Source of the DNA: Mesobacillus campisalis
Lineage (GTDB): Bacteria; Bacillota; Bacilli; Bacillales; Cytobacillaceae
Length of the DNA stretch: 64,000 nucleotides
Direction of reading: 5' to 3'
Assembly: GCF_000986785.1 (NCBI RefSeq)
Contig: NZ_LAYY01000101.1
Span: forward strand, 166,252-230,251
Below the pieces are notes generated by a model. The model saw only the letters and a list, made by a program, of their open reading frames with translations. It did not search any database and was not told the origin of the DNA. Within the stretch, counting starts at the first letter, position 1. Every line of letters begins with the position of its first letter. The translations under genes were made by a program, and so were the position numbers. Positions 58,499 to 64,000 of the stretch are shown one piece after another.

Positions 58499-59342
58499 GG
58501 AGGACAGCTTCCCGGTCGGCTGTTTCGGTCAATACCAGCAGAGAAGATCGGTCCTTTGCGACCATAATAAGCGGGATGGTGCTATCGATTGGACTGACGA
58601 TGGCGCCATCCTGTTTTTTTATGCCGTAAAAATAGTTCTTATACAATCCTTCCCACAGCCTGCCGATGATTTCACTGGTTTCCCTTAGTGTGTACCCAGG
58701 AAACGGCTTGTCTTTAAACTGAGGAAGCTCAGTCAGCCAAATTTTAAAAAAGTGGTCGGGGTTGAGCCGAAGTTTGTTTAGTGCATTGTTCATGGCTTTT
58801 TCAAGCTGGCGGTCCTCGGCGGTATCGAGAAGGTTTTTCCATTCCAGGTCGTCTTGAGTATTGGGGATTCGAAACGACCGCATCGGGCTGTATGGCGAAT
58901 GAATGGCGTACAGCAGGTCCGCGGACATATCCTGGGCACTCGTAATCCTGTCATCTTTTCCATGAATTTCCGAGTGGTGAAACGTAACAGCCTGGAATTT
59001 TCCAGTATCCTTTTCATTGAATTCCTGCTTTTGACTCAGATTATCGGCATTTTGCTTCCACTCCGCTGTTTTCCCTCGTAACCTTCCATTTTTGAAAAGT
59101 AGCCCCATATCCTGCCGCAGATAGGCTTTCTGGCCAAGAAGAGAATACATATTCCATTGGATTTCATATTCATTTTCATTTTTGCCTTCCGCCATAGTCA
59201 GGGTAGTATTTACAGATTTATAGGCTGCTGCTTCATCTATCGGAAAGAAAATAATCGTTTCACTGGTTTCTTGAGGATGAAACAAATAGATGAGTAAAAC
59301 AGCCGCCGAAAGCAAGCCAAAACTTAATAAAATATTTCTCAT
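58470..59342 (-). CDS. Unrecognised membrane-anchored protein
   Basis: I do not recognise this 290-residue protein. It has one N-terminal signal or anchor (NILLSFGLLSAAVLLIYLF, about 3-21), so it probably lies outside the membrane or in the forespore space. The rest is hydrophilic, with mixed strands and helices and no cysteine. Blocks that look conserved are ADLLYAIHSPYSPMRSF (about 142-158), NNALNKLRLNPDHFFKIWL and GYTLRETSEIIGRLWEGLY. AAAGGAAAAGG precedes the minus-strand ATG. A SigF/SigG-like pair (TCATAG-17-CATACTT) lies about 90 bases upstream. It neighbours a GerA/SpoVAF-like gene, so a spore role is a guess from context. Its end overlaps gluP by 29 bases with no terminator between. 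Confidence 0.75.
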   Translation of the reverse strand: MRNILLSFGLLSAAVLLIYLFHPQETSETIIFFPIDEAAAYKSVNTTLTMAEGKNENEYEIQWNMYSLLGQKAYLRQDMGLLFKNGRLRGKTAEWKQNADNLSQKQEFNEKDTGKFQAVTFHHSEIHGKDDRITSAQDMSADLLYAIHSPYSPMRSFRIPNTQDDLEWKNLLDTAEDRQLEKAMNNALNKLRLNPDHFFKIWLTELPQFKDKPFPGYTLRETSEIIGRLWEGLYKNYFYGIKKQDGAIVSPIDSTIPLIMVAKDRSSLLVLTETADREAVLLIQQIPKRR

Positions 59343-59485
59343 ATCCTTTTCCTTTCAGAGCATTCTGCACAGCATGGACACTTGCTTAACTAAACTATAT
59401 TCTGGGACTTCCATGGACATGCAGCAGACAAGTATGATTTTTGAAATGAATGGCTATGATGGGAGGAGACGCAGGAAAAAAATGG

Positions 59486-59500
59486 CGTAAACCGTTTACG
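59486..59500. repeat. 15-base palindrome before the GerA/SpoVAF-like gene
   Basis: CGTAAAC, C, GTTTACG is a perfect inverted repeat that ends 16 bases before the ATG of the GerA-like gene. Half-site GTTTAC recurs before yqgQ. Confidence 0.55.
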
Positions 59501-59516
59501 TGTTTTGAGGTGGAAA

Positions 59517-60977
59517 ATGGAACAGAACAAAAAGCATCCCGTTCAGGAAAGTCTAAAAGAAAATACCGCGTACCTGAAAGAATCTCTCGGTGTTGACAAA
59601 AGCTTTGATGTTATGCAGGTGGATGTGAAATACGCAGATACGGAAATGGCATTATATATGGTCGACGGATTTGCCAAGGACGATATCCTGCACCTTTTGA
59701 TGAAGTTCCTGGCAAAGCTCAAGCCGGAGGAACTTCAGCCTGATATGTTAAAAAAGCTGGTTCATACCTATATTCCCTACATTGAAGTGGAAACATCGGA
59801 TGATCTGGATGAGATAACCGACAAGGTTCTGGCAGGGCCTACGGTCTTGCTTGTTGATGGGATCGACAAAGCCATCATTATTGATGCCCGGACCTATCCT
59901 GTAAGAGGACCAGAAGAACCTGACACAGAAAGAGTGGTAAGAGGGTCAAGGGACGGCTTCGTGGAGACTATCGTTTTCAATACAGCCATGACGAGAAGAA
60001 GGGTTAGAGACCGAACACTTAGAATGGAATACATGCAGATTGGCCGACGATCCAAAACAGATATCGTTGTCAGTTACATTGAGGATATTGCTGATCCGGA
60101 TATGGTTAAAAGGTTAAAGGACTCGCTGTCAAAAATTGATACAGATGGACTCCCGATGGCGGAGAAGACGATTGAGGAATTCATTTCAGGCAGGCATTAT
60201 AACCCTTTTCCAACTGTCAGATATACGGAAAGGCCTGATACGGCAGCCGTCCATTTGTTTCAGGGCCATGTCTGCATTTTTGTTGATGGGTCTCCGAGCG
60301 TGCTGATTACCCCTACTACTTTCTGGCATCATTTGCAGCATGCCGAAGAATACAGGAATAAGCCTCTTGTAGGAACCTACCTGCGTCTTGTGCGCTATGT
60401 GTCGGTTTGGGCTTCCCTATTCCTCCTGCCGCTATGGTTTCTTCTTGCAGCAAATCCCGAATTGCTGCCAGAGAAGTACTCCTATATCGGAATTAACGAC
60501 CCGGGACAAGTTCCGCTAATAGTACAATTCGTTATCATCGAATTTGGGATTGATGCGCTGCGGATGGCGGCCATTCACACACCAACTTCCCTTGCAACTG
60601 CTTTGGGGTTGATTGCTGCCTTGATGATTGGCCAAATTGCAGTGGAAGTTGGCCTGTTAACAAACGAAGTCATTCTCTACTTTTCCATTGCCGCCATTGG
60701 GACATTTGCGACACCAAGCTATGAAATGAGTCTGGCCACAAGACTTGCAAGGATCTTTTTATTGTTATCCACTGCTTTATTCCAAACCCTTGGATTTGTG
60801 GTGGGGACCTTGCTCCTCATCCTATATCTTGCAAGAATGAAATCGTTTGGAATTCCATATTTATGGCCGTTCATTCCGTTTAATTTCAGGGCTTTTCGCG
60901 ATGTATTAATGAGAGCGCCCATCCCGCTGAAAAACCGCCGTCCCAGCGTTCTCCATCCTAAGGATCCCGACCGCTGA
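59517..60977 (+). CDS. GerA-family spore germination protein, SpoVAF-like
   Basis: A 486-residue protein of the GerA/SpoVAF family: cytosolic N-terminal half (about 1-280) with the hallmark RGPEEPDTERVVRGSRDGF near residue 130 and DILVVD-like strands, then five or six transmembrane helices (about 285-465) and a Pro-rich tail with RNAF-type PFNFRAFRD. Relatives sit in the spore inner membrane and respond to germinants or help dipicolinate release. The gene stands alone, without gerAB/gerAC or spoVA neighbours. ATG 59517 has GAGGTGG only three bases away; an in-frame TTG at 59505 is possible but has no ribosome binding site. Confidence 0.85.
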   Translation: MEQNKKHPVQESLKENTAYLKESLGVDKSFDVMQVDVKYADTEMALYMVDGFAKDDILHLLMKFLAKLKPEELQPDMLKKLVHTYIPYIEVETSDDLDEITDKVLAGPTVLLVDGIDKAIIIDARTYPVRGPEEPDTERVVRGSRDGFVETIVFNTAMTRRRVRDRTLRMEYMQIGRRSKTDIVVSYIEDIADPDMVKRLKDSLSKIDTDGLPMAEKTIEEFISGRHYNPFPTVRYTERPDTAAVHLFQGHVCIFVDGSPSVLITPTTFWHHLQHAEEYRNKPLVGTYLRLVRYVSVWASLFLLPLWFLLAANPELLPEKYSYIGINDPGQVPLIVQFVIIEFGIDALRMAAIHTPTSLATALGLIAALMIGQIAVEVGLLTNEVILYFSIAAIGTFATPSYEMSLATRLARIFLLLSTALFQTLGFVVGTLLLILYLARMKSFGIPYLWPFIPFNFRAFRDVLMRAPIPLKNRRPSVLHPKDPDR

Positions 60978-61002
60978 TGTTCACGCATCAGCGGTTTTTT
61001 TT
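60970..61002 (+). terminator. Terminator after the GerA/SpoVAF-like gene
   Basis: ACCGCTGATG (60970-60979) pairs with CATCAGCGGT (60986-60995), followed by eight T; the stop codon lies in the left arm. Confidence 0.92.
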
Positions 61003-61035
61003 CGGGCAATCACAACTGGAAACAGCCTGGGGCAC

Positions 61036-61064
61036 TTGAGAAGAGGCTTGGTTTACATTATACT
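61036..61064 (+). promoter_or_regulatory. SigA promoter of yqgQ-glcK
   Basis: TTGAGA (61036-61041) and TATACT (61059-61064) have a 17-base spacer, 41 bases before yqgQ. An 8 bp inverted repeat brackets the -10. Confidence 0.82.
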
Positions 61065-61078
61065 TATCTCATGTAAAC
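61051..61078. repeat. Inverted repeat GTTTACAT-N12-ATGTAAAC around the yqgQ -10
   Basis: Perfect 8-base arms at 61051-61058 and 61071-61078 flank the -10 box and the expected transcription start, the place where a repressor would act. Confidence 0.6.
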
Positions 61079-61104
61079 TTGTTCACAAAATGAGAGGGAA
61101 TGAA

Positions 61105-61311
61105 TTGAAAAGTATTTACGATATCCAGCAATATTTAAAATCTTTTGGCACGGTCATCTACGTAGGAGACCGGCTCGCTGATTTGGAATTAATGGAAGCA
61201 GAGTTAAAAGATATGTATCGTGCTCAATTGATCCAGCCTGGTGATTTTCAAACCGCCATCATGCTCCTTAGGCATGAGATTATGCTGGAAAAAGAAAAAA
61301 GACAGAAGTAG
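61105..61311 (+). CDS. yqgQ: DUF910 family protein YqgQ
   Basis: A 68-residue, soluble, helical protein ([22 protein letters not shown] at its start), of the family found next to glcK in Bacillaceae. The start is taken as TTG 61105, behind GAGAGGG; an in-frame ATG at 61090 is too close to that site, and longer forms add a hydrophobic stretch absent from the family. Function unknown; the tight link to glcK (17 bases) suggests a supporting role in sugar phosphorylation or simple co-expression. Confidence 0.88.
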   Translation: MKSIYDIQQYLKSFGTVIYVGDRLADLELMEAELKDMYRAQLIQPGDFQTAIMLLRHEIMLEKEKRQK

Positions 61312-61328
61312 GGTTAGGTGACGAGGAG

Positions 61329-62306
61329 ATGGCAGAAAAGTGGCTGATTGGTGTGGATTTGGGCGGCACCACGACAAAAATAGCGTTCATAAGTTATTAT
61401 GGAGAGATTTTGCATAAATGGGAAATACCTACGGATACTTCCGATAAGGGGAAAAATATTACAATCAATATCGCTAAGGCAATTGACCGCAAGCTGGAAG
61501 AAGTCGGACGCTCAAAAAGTGAAATATTAGGGATTGGAATGGGAGCGCCAGGTCCAGTCAATCTGGTCAACGGAGTGGTATACGAGGCGGTCAATCTTGG
61601 TTGGCAGGATGACTATCCATTAAAAGATATGCTGGAAGTGGAAACTTCCATGCCGGCAGTGGTGGATAATGATGCAAATTGTGCTGCCTTGGGAGAAATG
61701 TGGAAGGGAGCCGGAAACGGGGCGAAGGACCTTGTATGCGTCACACTGGGAACAGGTGTTGGCGGCGGGGTGATTGCCAATGGTCAGATTGTCCAGGGAG
61801 TCAGCGGCGCTGCAGGCGAAATCGGACATATTACTTCCATTCCTGAAGGCGGAGCCCCTTGTAATTGTGGAAAAAGCGGCTGTCTTGAGACCATCGCCTC
61901 GGCTACCGGAATTGTAAGGCTGGCGCTTGCTGAACTTTCTGCCAATGATGCTTCCGGCAGCCTGAAGGAGATTTACCAGCGGGAGGGAACGGTTACCGCA
62001 AAAGATGTTTTTGACTCAGCCAGAGGTGGGGATAAGATGGCTCTTCATGTCATCGACCATGTAGCTGGCCATCTCGGTCTGGCCCTTGCCAACATTGCCA
62101 ACACTCTAAACCCCGAGAAAATTGTTCTCGGCGGAGGTGTTTCAAGAGCTGGAGATATCCTGATTAACCCTGTAAAAGAGAAGTTCCTGGCCTGCTCCTT
62201 CCCAAGAGTGGCAAAATCAACACAAGTAACACTTGCCACGTTGGGCAATGATGCCGGGGTCATTGGTGCTGCCTGGCTGGTTCGAAATAATCCAATTAAG
62301 CAGTAA
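61329..62306 (+). CDS. glcK: ROK-family glucokinase GlcK
   Basis: Phosphorylates glucose with ATP in the cytosol, 325 residues. The N-terminal phosphate loop DLGGTTTK (about 10-17), the sugar-binding [13 protein letters not shown] near residue 112, GEIGH near residue 163 and the ROK zinc motif [10 protein letters not shown] near residue 179 are all present. ATG 61329 follows GACGAGGAG closely. It is cotranscribed with yqgQ from a SigA promoter carrying a palindrome and ends at a terminator. Confidence 0.97.
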   Translation: MAEKWLIGVDLGGTTTKIAFISYYGEILHKWEIPTDTSDKGKNITINIAKAIDRKLEEVGRSKSEILGIGMGAPGPVNLVNGVVYEAVNLGWQDDYPLKDMLEVETSMPAVVDNDANCAALGEMWKGAGNGAKDLVCVTLGTGVGGGVIANGQIVQGVSGAAGEIGHITSIPEGGAPCNCGKSGCLETIASATGIVRLALAELSANDASGSLKEIYQREGTVTAKDVFDSARGGDKMALHVIDHVAGHLGLALANIANTLNPEKIVLGGGVSRAGDILINPVKEKFLACSFPRVAKSTQVTLATLGNDAGVIGAAWLVRNNPIKQ

Positions 62307-62322
62307 GCCGAAATAAAGCAAG

Positions 62323-62349
62323 GAGTGCCGGAATAAGGCACTCTTTTTA
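62323..62349 (+). terminator. Terminator after glcK
   Basis: GAGTGCC (62323-62329) pairs with GGCACTC (62337-62343), followed by TTTTTATT. Confidence 0.88.
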
Positions 62350-62450
62350 TTCGGTTGACATAGGATGCATGAAAATTTTTATGTTGAAAAACTGAAACAT
62401 TTTTCGCTTTTTTACGTAATGTTATATATTAGTGAAAAGGTGGGGAGGAA

Positions 62451-63605
62451 GTGGGAAGAAGGGTGGGCAATGCAGTAAGTAAAGGAAAGTTTTTGCTTTT
62501 TTTCGCATTTTTATTCCTCGCCGGGATCAGCCTTGCGGGCTGTTTTAAAGAAGATTCGGCCAGTCTGCATGAGAAAGCCAGCCATGTTCCCAATAAAAAA
62601 GACGGGCCTGCTCCGGGCTTTTCCGGGAAAGCCCCTGTTCTGCCTCTCAATGTCGAAGGAGATTTCTTTAAAGCGATAGGATGGCTGGATGAGCGAACCA
62701 TTCTTTACATAACGAACGTCAGCGAAGGCTCCAATCTATACCGTTATGATATATATGACGGCAAAAGCACATTACTGTACGAAAGTCCCCACTTTGCCGT
62801 AACAGCGGAACTCAGTCCGGGAAAAAAACACGTGCTGATTCATTCCGCGCCTTCCAGTTATGAAGCGGAACTGGCCTTCATTAATCCGAATGGGGAGATG
62901 CTATTTAAGACAAGGTTTCCTTCATTTGAGTTGGCTTTTGAATGGAATGGGGAGGACGAAGAGAAAGTGCTTGTTTCTGCCTTTCGGGAAGATTGGAGTT
63001 ACCAGGTGTACATCCTGGATATAGGGAATGAAAATATTACCGAGGTGGATCTGGATCCCCCTTTCGCCATCTGGCCGGCGGAGGAAGAGATGTATTATCT
63101 GGATTGGGATAACACTGGCCCCGCCCTCCATGCCCCGCTTAAGAAACGGATCCTGAATACGCAGGCCGAGCATACCATTCTTGAAGGCGTCCATCATCTT
63201 GAAGGTTCAGGAGAACTTGTCCTTGCTGTTCAAACCTCTGAAACCGACAATGGCATGGCGGCTTATCAGTTTATCGACAGCAAGTCAGGAGAAAGGAAGA
63301 GCTTTGAGGTAGTACAGCTTTCCGCTTTTTCGGGCTGGCTCGTCCCTTTTTATGATTTGGGCACAGATAATAGTTTTGTTTACTTTCGGCCTTTGTACAG
63401 CGGGGAAGCGGATTTGTACGGGGCAGGGTTTACTCTATCCAGATACTCTTTGGATGAGGGAAGTGAGGAAAACCTGATGGAAGGCATGGAAAATGAGCCG
63501 ATAAACTGTGCCCCGGATGGAAAATATTGCTTGTATGGTTTTCAGCTGGAAAAGCTGATCGACATGGAAAAAAAGCAAATCATAAACCTGATTGACAATG
63601 AATGA
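62451..63605 (+). CDS. yqgU: Lipoprotein YqgU, beta-propeller-like
   Basis: A 384-residue predicted lipoprotein. The signal (KGKFLLFFAFLFLAGISLAG, 11-30) ends at the lipobox Cys31. The mature part has repeated strand-turn units of the type seen in beta-propellers: GWLDERTILYIT, LYRYDIYDGKSTLLY, VTAELSPGKKHVLIH, QVYILDIGN. It thus probably binds a ligand or partner at the cell surface. Translation begins at GTG 62451 behind AAAGGTGGGGAGG. An extended -10-like TGTTATATA lies at 62420-62428. The yqgU-yqgV order is as in B. subtilis. Function unknown. Confidence 0.85.
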   Translation: MGRRVGNAVSKGKFLLFFAFLFLAGISLAGCFKEDSASLHEKASHVPNKKDGPAPGFSGKAPVLPLNVEGDFFKAIGWLDERTILYITNVSEGSNLYRYDIYDGKSTLLYESPHFAVTAELSPGKKHVLIHSAPSSYEAELAFINPNGEMLFKTRFPSFELAFEWNGEDEEKVLVSAFREDWSYQVYILDIGNENITEVDLDPPFAIWPAEEEMYYLDWDNTGPALHAPLKKRILNTQAEHTILEGVHHLEGSGELVLAVQTSETDNGMAAYQFIDSKSGERKSFEVVQLSAFSGWLVPFYDLGTDNSFVYFRPLYSGEADLYGAGFTLSRYSLDEGSEENLMEGMENEPINCAPDGKYCLYGFQLEKLIDMEKKQIINLIDNE

Positions 63606-63624
63606 CAGTAAGGAGAGATCACTA

Positions 63625-63933
63625 ATGGCCATTGCAGATGTAACAGTAATTCCGATAGGCACCGAGACACCGAGCGTAAGCGCCTATGTTGCGGAGATCC
63701 AGAAGCTCCTGGCAGATTTTGAAGAGCAAGGAAAAATCCGTTTCCAGCTGACGCCAATGAATACAATTATTGAAGGGGAACTGCCAGTGCTGTTCCAAGT
63801 TATCCAGGCGATCCACGAAGCGCCGTTTTCAAAAGGAATCCAGCGTGTAGCGACCAATATCAGGATTGATGACCGCCGGGACGTTTCTCGGAAAATGGAG
63901 GATAAAGTGGCTAAAGTCCAGAGCCTTCTATAA
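63625..63933 (+). CDS. yqgV: MTH1187/YqgV family (thiamine-binding-like) protein
   Basis: A 102-residue soluble protein of the MTH1187/YkoF-like fold, beginning AIADVTVIPIGTETPSVSAYVAEIQ. Relatives form tetramers and bind thiamine or similar ligands; the ligand here is not shown. Start ATG 63625 follows AAGGAGAG; the in-frame ATG at 63592 lies inside yqgU. It is 19 bases behind yqgU and ends at a strong terminator. Confidence 0.92.
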   Translation: MAIADVTVIPIGTETPSVSAYVAEIQKLLADFEEQGKIRFQLTPMNTIIEGELPVLFQVIQAIHEAPFSKGIQRVATNIRIDDRRDVSRKMEDKVAKVQSLL

Positions 63934-63934
63934 A

Positions 63935-63962
63935 AAAGGGCCGCCCAGTGGGCGGCCTTTTC
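63935..63962 (+). terminator. Terminator after yqgV
   Basis: GGCCGCCC (63939-63946) pairs with GGGCGGCC (63950-63957), loop AGT, with an A run before and four T after. Confidence 0.92.
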
Positions 63963-64000
63963 ATTCAAAAAAAACGGTTGCATTTAGTGAGCCACCGGGT

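Noticed and set aside
59413-59490. Small ORF of 25 codons ending in GRRRRKKMA before the GerA-like gene
   Set aside because: No ribosome binding site before its ATG; the good GGGAGGAG lies inside it and would serve only a two-codon ORF.

Overview
The window is a 64 kb piece of a low-GC Gram-positive chromosome from the family Bacillaceae (Bacillus in the broad sense). The evidence is the protein set and its order, which follows the B. subtilis grpE-dnaK-dnaJ ... yqf ... yqg region almost gene for gene; AGGAGG-type ribosome binding sites; SigA promoters with 17 bp spacers; a glycyl T-box leader; and sporulation genes (yqfC, yqfD, pbpA, a GerA/SpoVAF-type protein). It is not B. subtilis itself. 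Differences expected from my memory of that genome are a zinc ABC transporter placed beside zur, phoU behind a single pstB, an Fnr-like regulator divergent from sodA, an L-lactate dehydrogenase inside the yqg block, and a GerA-family gene next to gluP. There is no rRNA, tRNA, insertion sequence, prophage or CRISPR array. About one gene in seven starts with TTG or GTG.

Layout. 1-8.2 kb: chaperones (grpE end, dnaK, dnaJ), translation modification (prmA, rsmE, mtaB), a Na/Pi-type transporter, rpsU and yqeY. 8.2-11.3 kb: a membrane-stress operon yqeZ(nfeD)-floA-yqfB behind a SigW-type promoter. 11.3-18.5 kb: yqfC-yqfD (sporulation) running into phoH, pgpH, ybeY, dgkA, cdd and era, with tight overlaps. 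18.6-28.2 kb: yqzL-recO, T-box-controlled glyQS, ccpN-yqfL (gluconeogenesis control), then the macromolecular synthesis operon yqxD-dnaG-rpoD. 28.2-35.4 kb: cccA, trmK-yqfO, ispH and yqfQ on the minus strand, cshB-nfo, yqfT. 35.4-37.5 kb: Zur-controlled znuC-znuB-zur. 37.5-41.4 kb: yqfW, yqfX, ispG, yqfZ, yqgB. 41.5-54 kb: phosphate and envelope genes (a Na/Pi cotransporter with a PhoU tail, yqgC, Fnr-like regulator, sodA, yqgE, pbpA, pstSCAB-phoU behind a four-repeat PhoP box). 54-64 kb: rpmG, yqgN, a DUF92 protein, ldh, a YqgO-like peptide, gluP, an unrecognised membrane-anchored protein, a GerA/SpoVAF-like protein, yqgQ-glcK, yqgU, yqgV.

Most of this is conserved core genome, and I see no clearly new defence or mobile system. 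The points most worth following are regulatory: a PhoP box on pst plus PhoP-like repeats near a second phosphate carrier; a Zur box directly behind its -10; a ribosome binding site for yqfC inside a terminator-like hairpin; a trmK promoter interleaved with the cccA terminator; palindromes with the shared half-site GTTTAC before the GerA-like gene and before yqgQ-glcK; and a 7-7-7 palindrome between the Fnr-like gene and sodA. The best candidate for undescribed protein biology is the unrecognised 290-residue protein at 58470-59342 beside the GerA/SpoVAF-like gene.
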